Positions 12,380 to 25,877 of a stretch of DNA of 64,000 nt are shown piece after piece. Origin of the DNA: Cellulomonas sp. S1-8 (GTDB lineage: Bacteria; Actinomycetota; Actinomycetes; Actinomycetales; Cellulomonadaceae). The translations under genes and the position numbers were made by a program. Positions within the stretch are counted from its first letter, which is position 1; the number at the start of each line of letters is the position of its first letter. The stretch is taken from the NCBI RefSeq assembly GCF_026184235.1, contig NZ_CP110806.1, forward strand, positions 1,364,001 through 1,428,000. Direction: 5' to 3'. The notes under the pieces were generated by a model. The model was not told the origin of the DNA, searched no databases, and saw only the letters and a list, made by a program, of their open reading frames with translations.

Positions 12380-12394
12380 GCGGGACGACCGCCC

Positions 12395-13683
12395 TCAGCC
12401 CAGCAGCCGGTCCAGGCCCGCCTGCGGGATCGGCTCCCACGTCGGACGGTTGCGCGCCTCGTACACCGCTTCGTACAGCGTCTTGTCCAGCTCGAGGGCC
12501 CGCAGCAGCAGCGAGCTCGCGTCGTCGCCGTCGACGCCGTAGCCCGCCAGCAGCCCGGCGCGCGCGTCCGCCGTCCACGCCGCCGCCGGCGCGCCGGTCA
12601 GCCCGCCGACCGCGGCCGCGTAGTCGAACGAGCGCAGCAGCCCGGCGACGTCCCGCAGGGCAAGGTCCGGGCGCGTGCGGGCCTCCAGCGGGGCCAGCGG
12701 CTCCCCCTCGAAGTCGATGACGAACCAGCGGCCCGTCGAGCGCAGCACCTGACCCAGGTGCAGGTCGCCGTGCACCCGCTGCCGCGGGGGCGTGGCCGCG
12801 ACCCGCGCCACCTCGTCGGCGAGCGCGCGCACCCCGTCGGCGCGGGCAGCGAGCGACGGGACGGCCGCGGACGCCCACGCGAGGCGGTCCATCAGGGCAC
12901 GCGCGAGCGCGGCACCACCGTCGGGCGTCGCCTCCGCCCCGAACGCCCGGACCAGCGCGCCGTGCATGCCCGCCACCGTGGCGCCCAGCTCACCCGCCAG
13001 GTCACCGAACGCGCGGCCCTCCCCGGCCCGCGCGCACGCCAGCTCGAAACCGTCCTGCGCACCGGGGACGAACGCGCTGAGCACGCCCAGGTAGCCGACC
13101 GCGGTCGGGCCGCCCGGCGGCGTCCAGCGCGCCTGCACCCACGCGAGCGGCGCCGGCACGCCGTCCCAGCCCGACTCGACCAGGTGACGCGGCACGTCGA
13201 TGTCGGGGTTCACGCCGTCAGCGACCGTGCGCAGCACCTTGAGGATCCCCAGCGGCACCCCGTCCGGCCCGGGGAGCACCACCGAGGTGTTCGACTGCTC
13301 ACCGGTCACGACGCGCGCCGCGGCCACGTCGACCTGCGCACCCGGCCCGTCGGCGCCCGCGAGCCACGACGCGAGGAACCGCGCGTCACCCGCCGCGTCC
13401 AGCACGGTGCGACCGCCCGCCGTGCCCACGACGGCCGCCGGGTCGGTGCCCGGTGGCGGCGCACCGGAGACCAGCACGACCGGCACCTGCAGCACCACGT
13501 CGACCGCGTCCGCCCGGGCGTGCACCAGCAGCACGCGCACGTCGTCCGCCAGGTGCACCGTCCCCACCGGCGTCAGCTGCGCGTCGACGCCCTTGGCCGG
13601 GTACCAGCGTCGCCGCGGCAGCCAGGCGCCCAGCAGTCCGACGACCTCGTGGTCGACCTGGTCGGGGACGACCGCGTCGAGGA

Positions 13684-13687
<4 letters not shown>
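12395..13687 (-). CDS. mak: Maltokinase (Mak/Pep2)
   Basis: 430 aa, the normal size for an actinobacterial maltokinase, which makes maltose-1-phosphate from maltose and ATP to feed GlgE. A two-lobe kinase-like fold with the catalytic loop VHGDLHLGQ (D308) and the metal-binding segment [25 protein letters not shown] near the C-terminus is a family hallmark. GTG at 13687 overlaps the treS stop in a GTGA, so translation is probably coupled. In some actinobacteria treS and mak are fused; here they are separate genes. Confidence 0.93.
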
Positions 13688-15647
<1,960 letters not shown>

Positions 15648-15651
<4 letters not shown>

Positions 15652-17852
15652 CGTGCCTCGGAGGGGTGCTCGAGGTGCACGACGTGCGCGACGCGCACCA
15701 GCGGGTCGAGGCGCACGTAGGGCGCGTCGGACCACGCGAACGTCTCGCCCGACAGGACGTCGTGGGCGATGACGCCGCGGTCCGTCGGCAGCCCGAACGA
15801 CGCGAGGTCCAGGTTCACCACACCCTCCCGGGCGCCGTGCGGGTCGATGTTGACGACCACGACCACGGTGTCCGCCCGGCCCGTGGGGGAGTGCGCCGCG
15901 TCGAGGTGCCGCGAGAAGCACACCAGGGCGTCGTCGCTGGTCGGGTGGACGCGCACGTTGCGCAGCTGCTGCAGCGCCGGGTGCGCGCGTCGGATCTCGT
16001 TCAGCCGCCCGATGAGCAGCGCGATCCCCAGGTCGTCGGCCTTCGCCCAGTCCCGCGGCCGGAACTCGTACTTCTCGTTGTCGATCTGCTCCTCGACCCC
16101 GGGCCGCGGCACGCTCTCCACGAGCTCGTAGCCGGAGTAGATGCCCCACGTCGGCGCGCCGGTCGCCGCGAGCACCGCGCGGACCGCGAACCCGCCCACC
16201 CCGCCGTGCTGCAGGTACGGCGGGAGGATGTCGTGCGTCGTCGGCCAGAAGCTCGGCCGCAGCCAGGCCGCCTCACCCCCGCCGACCCGGGCCAGGTACT
16301 CCTCGAGCTCGGCCTTGGTGTTGCGCCACGTGAAGTACGTGTACGACTGGTGGAACCCGATCTTCGCGAGCGTCAGCATCATCGCCGGCCGCGTGAACGC
16401 CTCCGACAGGAACAGGACGTCCGGGTGGGACGCGCGGACGTCCGCGAGCAGGCGCTGCCAGAACGACAGCGGCTTGGTGTGCGGGTTGTCGACGCGGAAC
16501 GCCGTCACCCCGTGGTCGATCCAGACCTGCAGCACGCGGCGGACCTCCGCGTAGATGCCCTCGGGGTCGTTGTCGAAGTTCAGCGGGTAGATGTCCTGGT
16601 ACTTCTTGGGCGGGTTCTCCGCGTACGCGATGGTGCCGTCGGCGCGCGTCGTGAACCACTCCGGGTGCTCCGTGACCCACGGGTGGTCGGGGGACGCCTG
16701 CAGCGCGACGTCGAGCGCGACCTCCATGCCCAGCGACCGGGCCCGCGCGACGAACGCGTCGAAGTCGTCGAACGTGCCCAGGGACGGGTCGATCGCGTCG
16801 TGCCCGCCGTCCGGCGACCCGATCGCGTACGGCGACCCGGGGTCGCCCGGCAGCGCGGCCAGCGCGTTGTTGCGGCCCTTGCGGTACGTCGTCCCGATCG
16901 GGTGGATCGGCGTGAGGTAGACGACGTCGAAGCCCATCGCCGCGATGCGGGGCAGCTGGGTCGCTGCCGTGCTCAGCGTCCCGGACGTCCAGGTCTGCGT
17001 CGCCTCGTCGAACGTCGCACCGTGCGACCGGGGGAACATCTCGTACCAGGACCCGGCCAGCGCCAGCCGGCGGTGCACCACCAGCGGGTACGTGCGCGAC
17101 GCCGTCACCATCTCGCGCAGCGGGGTGCGGGACAGCGCCTGGCGGACCTGCGGGGACAGCGCCGCCGCGAGCCGCGCCAGCGGGGGTCGCGACGTGTCGC
17201 GCAGCGCCGTCGCGGCGTCGAGCAGGACCCGCTCGTCCCGCGGCACGGGCGCGTCGGCGCCGGTACGGCCCGCGGCCCGCTCCAGGACCAGCACGCCCTC
17301 GGTGAGCATCAGCTCGACGTCGATGCCGGCCTCGACCTTGATCGCCGCGTCGTGCGCCCAGGTCCCGTACGGGTCCGACCAGCCCTCGACGCGGAACGAC
17401 CAGTCGCCCTCGGCGTCGGGCACGAGGTGCGCCTCGTAGCGGTCCAGGCCGGGCGCCACGTCGACCATGCGCGCGGTGGAGTGGACGGTGCCGTCGGGCC
17501 GCAGCAGCACGGCCGTCGCCCCCAGCGCGTCGTGGCCCTCCCGGAGCACCGTCGCCCGGACCGGGACCGCCTCGCCCACCACGGCCTTCGCGGGGAAGCG
17601 GCCCTCCTCGGCGACGGGGGAGACGTCGAGCACCGGGATGCGACCCACCGTCTCGACCTGCGGGGCAGCCGCCGGGAGGGGTGTCCCGGTCGTCGGCGTC
17701 GGCGGCACGGACGTCGGCACGGCCGGGTCGGTGGCGGCACCCGTCGGGGCGTCGGCGGGGGGCTGCTCCGGGGTGGGCACCGGGGAGGCGGCACGTGCAC
17801 GGCCGTCGGATGTGGCCGACGACGTGCGACGAGGGCGGCGGGGTGTCGTCAC
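15648..17852 (-). CDS. glgE: Alpha-1,4-glucan:maltose-1-phosphate maltosyltransferase GlgE
   Basis: 734 aa. Extends alpha-1,4-glucan with maltosyl units from maltose-1-phosphate. After a ~75-residue Pro/Thr/Ala-rich N-terminus come the GlgE N-terminal domain ([15 protein letters not shown]) and a GH13_3 barrel. Nucleophile D455 ([11 protein letters not shown]) and acid/base E484 (FLSEAFTRP) are 29 residues apart, as in characterised Streptomyces GlgE (D394/E423). GTG at 17852 heads the operon; no clear Shine-Dalgarno is seen. Divergent from glgP across 166 bp. Confidence 0.95.
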
Positions 17853-18006
17853 GCCTCTGAACTTATCCGCCCCGCCGGGGTGGAGGCATCTGCAGGGCGG
17901 CGCGTCGGGCGGGCACGCCGGGTCGTCGGGGCCCCGGCGCGGGCCCGACCCGGACGGTCGTCCGGGTCCGGGGCGTGCGGGGGCTGTGCGGCGCGTCCGT
18001 TCTGCG

Positions 18007-18012
18007 TAGTCT
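18007..18012 (+). promoter_or_regulatory. -10 element of glgP, leaderless transcript likely
   Basis: TAGTCT ends 6 nt before the glgP GTG and no Shine-Dalgarno is present. Transcription would therefore begin at or next to the start codon. A matching -35 is not obvious. Confidence 0.55.
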
Positions 18013-18018
18013 GCGCCC

Positions 18019-20589
18019 GTGAGAGCGATCCGCCGGTTCACGGTCCGCACCGTCCTGCCCGCAGCCCTGGCCGAGCTCGACGCGCTCGCGCGCAACCTCC
18101 GCTGGTCGTGGCACCCGGCCACGCGTGCCGTCTTCGCCGACATCGACCCCGTGCTCTGGGACGAGGTCGGGGGCGACCCCGTGGCGTTCCTCGGCGCGCT
18201 CAGCCGCGAGCGCCTCGACGAGCTGGCCGGCGACGCCGATCTCGTGGCACGGGTCCGCGCGGCCTCCGCCGACCTGCGGCACTACCGCGAGAACCCGCGG
18301 TGGTACCAGCGCCAGACGGGCCCCACCCTGCCTGCGTCGATCGCGTACTTCTCGCCCGAGTTCGGTGTCGCGGCCGCGCTCCCGCAGTACTCCGGAGGGC
18401 TGGGGGTGCTCGCGGGCGACCACCTCAAGGCGGCGTCCGACCTGGGCGTGCCCGCCGTCGGCGTCGGGCTCCTCTACCGCTCCGGCTACTTCCGCCAGGC
18501 GCTCGACCGCTCCGGCCGTCAGACCGAGACCTACCCCGTCCTCGACCCCGACGGCCTGCCGCTGACGCTCCTGCGCGAGGAGGACGGCGCACCGGCGCGC
18601 CTCACCCTCGCCCTGCCGGGCGGGCGCGTGCTGCACGCGCAGGTGTGGATCGCCCAGGTCGGTCGCGTCCCCCTGCTGCTGCTCGACTCCGACGTGCGCG
18701 CGAACGACGACGCGGCGCGCGCGGTGACCGACCGGCTCTACGGCGGCGTCGGGCCGCACCGGCTCGAGCAGGAGCTGCTGCTGGGCGTCGGCGGGGTGCG
18801 GGCGCTGCGCGCGTACTCCCGCCTGACGGGGGCACCGGCACCCGACGTCTTCCACATGAACGAGGGCCACGCCGGGTTCCTGGGCGTCGAGCGGATCCGG
18901 GAGCACGTCGCCGACGGCACGGCGTTCGAGACCGCCCTCGAGCTCGTCCGCGCGACGACGGTCTTCACGACGCACACCCCCGTCCCCGCGGGGATCGACC
19001 GGTTCGAGGCGCGACTGGTCGAGCAGTACGTCACGGCGCTCGACGACGCCCACGACCTGCCCGTCGCCGACGTCCTCGCGCTGGGCGCCGAGGACCACCA
19101 GGGCGGGGACCCGCTGATGTTCAACATGGCGTTCATGGGGCTGCGGCTCGCGGGCCGCGCCAACGGCGTCTCGCGCCTGCACGGGCGCGTCTCGCGCGAG
19201 ATGTTCGCGGGGCTCTGGCCGGGCTTCGACGCGCAGGAGGTGCCGATCGGGTCGATCACCAACGGGGTGCACGCTCCCACGTGGGTCGCGCCCGAGGTCA
19301 CGGCCCTCGCCGCCCGGCGGATGACAGCGCACGACCTCGCCACGGGCGCCGGCTGGGAGGCCGAGGGGGCCGTCACGGACGCCGAGCTGTGGGAGCTGCG
19401 CCGGCGCCTGCGCAGCCGGCTCGTCGACGACGTCCGCTCCCGCGTCCGCGCGTCGTGGCTGCGGCGCGGCGCGCCGGCCGCCGACCTGCGGTGGGTCGAC
19501 GACGCGCTGTCCGCCGACGTGCTGACCATCGGCTTCGCCCGGCGCGTCCCGACGTACAAGCGGCTGACCCTCATGCTCACCGACCCCGACCGCTTCGCCG
19601 CGCTGCTGCGGCACCCGGAGCGACCCGTGCAGGTCGTCGTGGCCGGCAAGGCGCACCCCGCCGACGAGCCGGGCAAGCGGCTCGTCGCCGAGCTCGTCGC
19701 GTTCGCCGACCAGCACGAGGTGCGCGACCGCATCGTCTTCCTGCCCGACTACGACATGCGCATGGCCGCGACCCTGTACCCCGGGTGCGACGTGTGGCTC
19801 AACAACCCGCTGCGCCCGCTCGAGGCGTGCGGCACGTCCGGCATGAAGGTCGCGCTGAACGGCGGGCTGAACCTGTCCGTCCTGGACGGCTGGTGGGACG
19901 AGTGGCACGACGAGGACAACGGCTGGGTCATCCCGACGGCCGACGGCCTCGACGACCCCGAGGCGCGCGACGCAGCCGAGGCGGCGGCCCTGTACGACGT
20001 GCTCGAGCAGCAGGTGGTGCCGACGTTCTACGACCGCGACGCCGACGACGTCCCGGGGCGGTGGCTCGCGATGGTCCGGCACACGCTGGCGACCCTGGGC
20101 CCGAAGGTGCAGGCCACCCGCATGGTCGCCGACTACGTCGCGCACCTGTACGCGCCCGCCGCGGCGGCGGGTGCTTCGCTCGCGGCCGACGGTCTGGCCG
20201 GTGCGGCCGAGCTGGCGTTCTGGCGCGGACGCGTGCACGCCGCGTGGCCGGACGTCCGGGTCGACCACGTCGACTCCGAGGGCGTGGGTGAGTCCCCGCA
20301 GGTCGGCGACCGGCTGCACGTGCAGGCGTGGGTCGCCCTCGGCGAGCTGTCGCCCGACGACGTCGAGGTCCAGGTCGTCCACGGCCCCGTCGGCCCGGAC
20401 GACCAGATCACGGAGCTCACGGTCGACGCCCTGACCCTGGACGACGCGTACGAGGCGGACCGCCACGGCTACGCGGGCGAGGTCGAGCTGACGGCCACCG
20501 GGCCGTTCGGCTACACGGTCCGCGTCGTCCCCCGCCACAAGGCCCTCCCCTCGGTGGCCTCAACAGCCCTGATCCGCACGGCCACCTGA
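18019..20589 (+). CDS. glgP: Alpha-glucan phosphorylase GlgP (GT35)
   Basis: 856 aa, the compact actinobacterial alpha-glucan phosphorylase type, which releases glucose-1-phosphate from glycogen or maltodextrin ends. An N-terminal DUF3417 region (about 10-120, NLRWSWHPATRAVF) precedes the GT35 domain. The pyridoxal-phosphate lysine is K610 in ACGTSGMKVALNGG; SPEFGV, HMNEGHAGF and RRVPTYKR are further signatures. GTG at 18019 follows a -10 directly. Divergent from the glgE operon, so synthesis and breakdown genes share one intergenic region. The stop is 15 bp before the first palindromic repeat. Confidence 0.95.
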   Translation: MRAIRRFTVRTVLPAALAELDALARNLRWSWHPATRAVFADIDPVLWDEVGGDPVAFLGALSRERLDELAGDADLVARVRAASADLRHYRENPRWYQRQTGPTLPASIAYFSPEFGVAAALPQYSGGLGVLAGDHLKAASDLGVPAVGVGLLYRSGYFRQALDRSGRQTETYPVLDPDGLPLTLLREEDGAPARLTLALPGGRVLHAQVWIAQVGRVPLLLLDSDVRANDDAARAVTDRLYGGVGPHRLEQELLLGVGGVRALRAYSRLTGAPAPDVFHMNEGHAGFLGVERIREHVADGTAFETALELVRATTVFTTHTPVPAGIDRFEARLVEQYVTALDDAHDLPVADVLALGAEDHQGGDPLMFNMAFMGLRLAGRANGVSRLHGRVSREMFAGLWPGFDAQEVPIGSITNGVHAPTWVAPEVTALAARRMTAHDLATGAGWEAEGAVTDAELWELRRRLRSRLVDDVRSRVRASWLRRGAPAADLRWVDDALSADVLTIGFARRVPTYKRLTLMLTDPDRFAALLRHPERPVQVVVAGKAHPADEPGKRLVAELVAFADQHEVRDRIVFLPDYDMRMAATLYPGCDVWLNNPLRPLEACGTSGMKVALNGGLNLSVLDGWWDEWHDEDNGWVIPTADGLDDPEARDAAEAAALYDVLEQQVVPTFYDRDADDVPGRWLAMVRHTLATLGPKVQATRMVADYVAHLYAPAAAAGASLAADGLAGAAELAFWRGRVHAAWPDVRVDHVDSEGVGESPQVGDRLHVQAWVALGELSPDDVEVQVVHGPVGPDDQITELTVDALTLDDAYEADRHGYAGEVELTATGPFGYTVRVVPRHKALPSVASTALIRTAT

Positions 20590-20604
20590 CCCGACACCGG
20601 GCTG

Positions 20605-20660
20605 CGAACCACGGATCCGGTTGCCCATCACGACGGATGAGCGACCCGATCCGTGGGTCG
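20605..20660. repeat. Palindromic element, left copy (56 bp)
   Basis: Arms CGAACCACGGATC (20605-20617) and GATCCGTGGGTCG (20648-20660) pair over 13 positions with one mismatch around a 30-nt loop containing GGATGAGC. It begins 15 bp behind the glgP stop. A related copy at 21803-21859 lies the same distance behind the convergent flavoprotein gene. It could fold as a large hairpin in RNA from either strand, but has no T tract. Confidence 0.85.
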
Positions 20661-20773
20661 TCGGGTGGCGCGGTGCTCGTCGAGCCGACAACAGGTCACC
20701 GGCCGGGACGTGCCGTCCACCACCTCGGCCCGGGGCGGCGTCGCGGCCGGTGTCGGCGTGCTGGAGTCGGGAC

Positions 20774-22207
20774 GTGCGCCCGACCTCACCACCGCCCGAC
20801 GACCTGCTCCGTCGTGCGCTGGCGCAGGAGGGGCTGGTGTCGTCCGCCCAGTGCGACGCCGCCGGCGTGACGTCGGCACGGCGCGCGTCCCTCCACCGCG
20901 CGGGCCAGGCCTCACCCGTCCTGCGTGGCGTGCACGACATGGCGGTCGCGGTGGTGAGGCGCTTCGGCCCGGAGGTCCTCGCCGGCGTCCCGACGACGAA
21001 CACCGGCCAGGGCACCCGCCCGTCCGGCGACGACGTGGTGCGTGGACCCGACCACGTGCGCCGACGCGCCGCGTGGACGGCGTTGCTGGCGCTCGGACCG
21101 GACCGTGCCGTGGCGGTCGGCGCCTGTGCGCTGGCTCCGCACGACGTCCAGGGACTGCCGATCGACATCCGCCCGGAAGCAGCGTTGCCAGGGGCAGCGC
21201 GCCGGGAGACCCGGTGCGGGGTCGTGACCCGGTGCTTCACGACGGGGCCTGTCGTGATGGTCCGTGGCGCCCGGGTCGTCCCGCCCGACCTCGCGTTGGC
21301 GCAGGCCGTGTGCGAGCTGCCTCGGGCCCGGGTGGTCGCGGTGCTCGACTCCGCGCTGCAGCTCGGGCTCATCGACGGCGACGGGCTCGCGCAGGTGCGC
21401 GACCTCACGCGGGGGAGACGCGGCTCGGCCCGCCTCGCGCCCTGGTGGGCACTGGTCGACGGACGGTCGCAGTCGCCTCTCGAGAGCCTCGCGCGACTTC
21501 AGTGCCACGACGCAGGGATCCCACCCCACGAGCTCCAGGTGCCCGTGGTCGACGCCCGCGGGCGTGTCGTGGCGCGAGGGGATCTCGGATGGTGGTGTGC
21601 CGACGGACGTCTGCTCGTCGTCGAGCTCGACGGGGTCGGTCCGCACGGCACGCCGGAGGCGCTCTTCCGTGACCGGTCACGGCAGAACGCGGTCGTGGAG
21701 GCAGGCGCACTCCTGCTGCGCTTCACGTCACGCGAGGTCCACGGGCGGACGGTGGCGCCGACGGTGGCGCGTCACCTGGCTGCCCGAGGTGGACCGGCCC
21801 GCCGACCCACGGATCAGGCAGCAGAACGGCGGGGGATGAGCTCCCGGATCGGTGGTTCGACGCGGGAACGGGGGGTCAGAGGGCGTCGACCAGGGCTCGG
21901 CCTGTGGTGCGGCCCGTGTAAAGGCAGCCGCCCAGGAACGTGCCCTCCAGGGCGCGGTGGCCGTGGACGCCGCCGCCGCCGAAGCCCGCCGCCTCGCCGA
22001 CCGCCCACAGGCCGGGCAGGACCTCGCCGTCGGGGCGCAGGACGCGGCCCTCGAGGTCGGTCGCCAGGCCGCCGAGGGTCTTGCGCGTCAGCACCGACAG
22101 CCGGATCGCGTACAGCGGACCGTGCGCGGGGTCGAGCAGCCGGTGCGGGGGCGCCACCCGGATCGCCCGGTCGACGACGTACCGCCGGGCCATGGCCGTC
22201 ACGGTGA
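20774..22207 (+). CDS. DUF559 (VSR-like nuclease fold) protein with AbiEi-type N-terminus
   Basis: The recognisable protein is about residues 1-340 (to near 21800). An N-terminal winged-helix segment (about 8-56, LVSSAQCDAAGVTSARRASL) resembles AbiEi-antitoxin-like domains of actinobacterial DUF559 proteins. A middle region follows, then a C-terminal DUF559 domain (about 230-338) with SPLES, a GDLGW aspartate at 270 and VVELDG (E284, D286), the acidic residues expected of a VSR-type nuclease core. GTG at 20774 has GGAG 7 nt upstream; the frame is open further upstream into the left repeat. No stop occurs at the end of the domain: the frame crosses the right repeat and runs ~330 bp antisense to the next gene, so residues after ~345 are probably not native. 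Function unknown; nuclease activity is inferred from the fold only. Confidence 0.75.
   Translation: MRPTSPPPDDLLRRALAQEGLVSSAQCDAAGVTSARRASLHRAGQASPVLRGVHDMAVAVVRRFGPEVLAGVPTTNTGQGTRPSGDDVVRGPDHVRRRAAWTALLALGPDRAVAVGACALAPHDVQGLPIDIRPEAALPGAARRETRCGVVTRCFTTGPVVMVRGARVVPPDLALAQAVCELPRARVVAVLDSALQLGLIDGDGLAQVRDLTRGRRGSARLAPWWALVDGRSQSPLESLARLQCHDAGIPPHELQVPVVDARGRVVARGDLGWWCADGRLLVVELDGVGPHGTPEALFRDRSRQNAVVEAGALLLRFTSREVHGRTVAPTVARHLAARGGPARRPTDQAAERRGMSSRIGGSTRERGVRGRRPGLGLWCGPCKGSRPGTCPPGRGGRGRRRRRSPPPRRPPTGRAGPRRRGAGRGPRGRSPGRRGSCASAPTAGSRTADRARGRAAGAGAPPGSPGRRRTAGPWPSR
21803..21859. repeat. Palindromic element, right copy (57 bp)
   Basis: Arms CGACCCACGGATC (21803-21815) and GATCGGTGGTTCG (21847-21859), 31-nt loop containing GGATGAGC. 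Arms and loop motif match the copy at 20605 in direct orientation; because each is a palindrome the arms also match in inverted orientation. It lies 16 bp from the stop of the minus-strand flavoprotein gene and inside the 3' open frame of the DUF559 gene. Confidence 0.85.
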
Positions 22208-23531
22208 CCTGGAGGTCCTTGCCCAGGCCCGTCGCCACCTGCGCGTCGCGCGCCGCGATCGTGCGGGCGAGCGCGTCCGCGTCGATGCGCGTCGTCCCGG
22301 TCAGCGCGTTCATGCCCGCGGCGAGCTCGGCGGGGGTCGATGCCGCGACGAACTCCTCCGACCGCTCGGCGAACGTCTCGACCGGCCCGACGGCACCCCG
22401 CCGCACCCGCTGCAGCAGCAGGCCCACGTCGCGGCCCGTGAGGTCGGGGTTCTGCTCCGACCCGGACAGGGCGAGCTCCTTGCCGAGGATCGTGCGGTCC
22501 AGCACGAACCACGAGTGGTCGTCGCCGCGGGCCGTGACGTGCTGCAGCGCCCCGAGGGAGTCGAAGCCGGGGAACAGGGGCGCCGGCAGGCGTCGGCCGT
22601 CGGCGTCGAGCCACAGCGAGCTGGGCCCCGCCAGGATGCGGATCCCGTGCGACGACCACACGGGCGAGTGGTTCGTGATGCCCTCGGGGTAGTGCCACGT
22701 GCGGTCGGTGTGAGCGACGTGCGCGCCCACGTCGCGCGCCGCGGCGATCCCGGAGCCGTCGACGTGGTCGGGGACCCCGGACAGCAGGCGTGCGGGGAGC
22801 CGGCCTGCGGTCGCGGGCCAGGCCGCGCGGACCAGGTCGTGGTCCGCGCCGATGCCGCCGGTCGCGACGACGACGGCCGACGCCTCGACCTCGAACGGTC
22901 GCAGCACGGCGCGGGACGACGGCGCACCGCGTTCGGCGGCGTCGGCCGCCAGGACGTCGCCCCGCACACCGGTCACGCGTCCGTCGGTCGTCGTCAGGGC
23001 GGTGACGCGGTGCCGGAACCGCACGTCCGCCCGGCCGTCGCGGTGCCCGGCCAGCAGCGCGCGCACGAACGGCTCGAGGATCGCGGGCCCGGTGCCCCAC
23101 GTGACGTGGAACCGGGGGACCGAGTTGCCGTGGCCCTCCGCCAGGTACCCGCCGCGCTCGGCCCACTGGACCAGCGGGAACCAGCGCACGCCCTGGCGGT
23201 GCAGCCACGGGCGCAGGTCGCCCGCGGCGAACTCGACGAACCCCTCGGCCCAGGCGCGGCCCCACCGGTCCGACCCGTCGTCCGCGAACGCGGCCGATCC
23301 GAGCCAGTCCGCGAGCGCGAGCTCGGCGCTGTCCCGCACGCCGAGCCTGCGCTGCTCGGGGGAGTCGACGAGGAACAGCCCGCCGAAGGACCACCACGCC
23401 TGCCCGCCGAGGCTCGCGGGCGGCTCGGCGTCGAGCAGCAGGACGCGCCGTCCCGCGGCCAGCAGCTCGGCGGTCGCGACCAGGCCCGCGAGCCCGGCTC
23501 CGACGACGACGACGTCGTGGGGGTGCCTCAT
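21876..23531 (-). CDS. FAD-binding dehydrogenase (fumarate reductase/ketosteroid dehydrogenase-like)
   Basis: 551-aa flavoprotein. N-terminal dinucleotide-binding motif VVVGAGLAGLVATAELL (about 7-23), LLLDAEP strand end, VVATGGIGADHDLV, and the C-terminal FAD-closing segment GLWAVGEAAGFGGGGVHGHRALEG. This is the large FAD-binding dehydrogenase family distantly related to 3-ketosteroid dehydrogenases and fumarate reductase flavoproteins; the substrate cannot be read from sequence. ATG at 23531. It starts 35 bp behind the glgX stop and may be cotranscribed with it, though no metabolic link is evident. Confidence 0.88.
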   Translation of the reverse strand: MRHPHDVVVVGAGLAGLVATAELLAAGRRVLLLDAEPPASLGGQAWWSFGGLFLVDSPEQRRLGVRDSAELALADWLGSAAFADDGSDRWGRAWAEGFVEFAAGDLRPWLHRQGVRWFPLVQWAERGGYLAEGHGNSVPRFHVTWGTGPAILEPFVRALLAGHRDGRADVRFRHRVTALTTTDGRVTGVRGDVLAADAAERGAPSSRAVLRPFEVEASAVVVATGGIGADHDLVRAAWPATAGRLPARLLSGVPDHVDGSGIAAARDVGAHVAHTDRTWHYPEGITNHSPVWSSHGIRILAGPSSLWLDADGRRLPAPLFPGFDSLGALQHVTARGDDHSWFVLDRTILGKELALSGSEQNPDLTGRDVGLLLQRVRRGAVGPVETFAERSEEFVAASTPAELAAGMNALTGTTRIDADALARTIAARDAQVATGLGKDLQVTVTAMARRYVVDRAIRVAPPHRLLDPAHGPLYAIRLSVLTRKTLGGLATDLEGRVLRPDGEVLPGLWAVGEAAGFGGGGVHGHRALEGTFLGGCLYTGRTTGRALVDAL

Positions 23532-23566
23532 GCGGGCACGCTACCGCCGTGCCGGCGCCGGCGGTC

Positions 23567-25774
<2,208 letters not shown>

Positions 25775-25864
25775 CCCGCCATGGTGCCAGGACGGGCGTC
25801 CGATTCGTGTCACGGGTGTTTCCACCTGGCGAACACCCCACCCGGCGGGCCCGGGTGCAGGCGG

Positions 25865-25870
25865 TAACGT
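25865..25870 (+). promoter_or_regulatory. -10 element of etfBA, leaderless transcript likely
   Basis: TAACGT lies 7 nt before the etfB GTG, with no Shine-Dalgarno between, consistent with a leaderless mRNA. Confidence 0.55.
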
Positions 25871-25877
25871 TCGGCCG

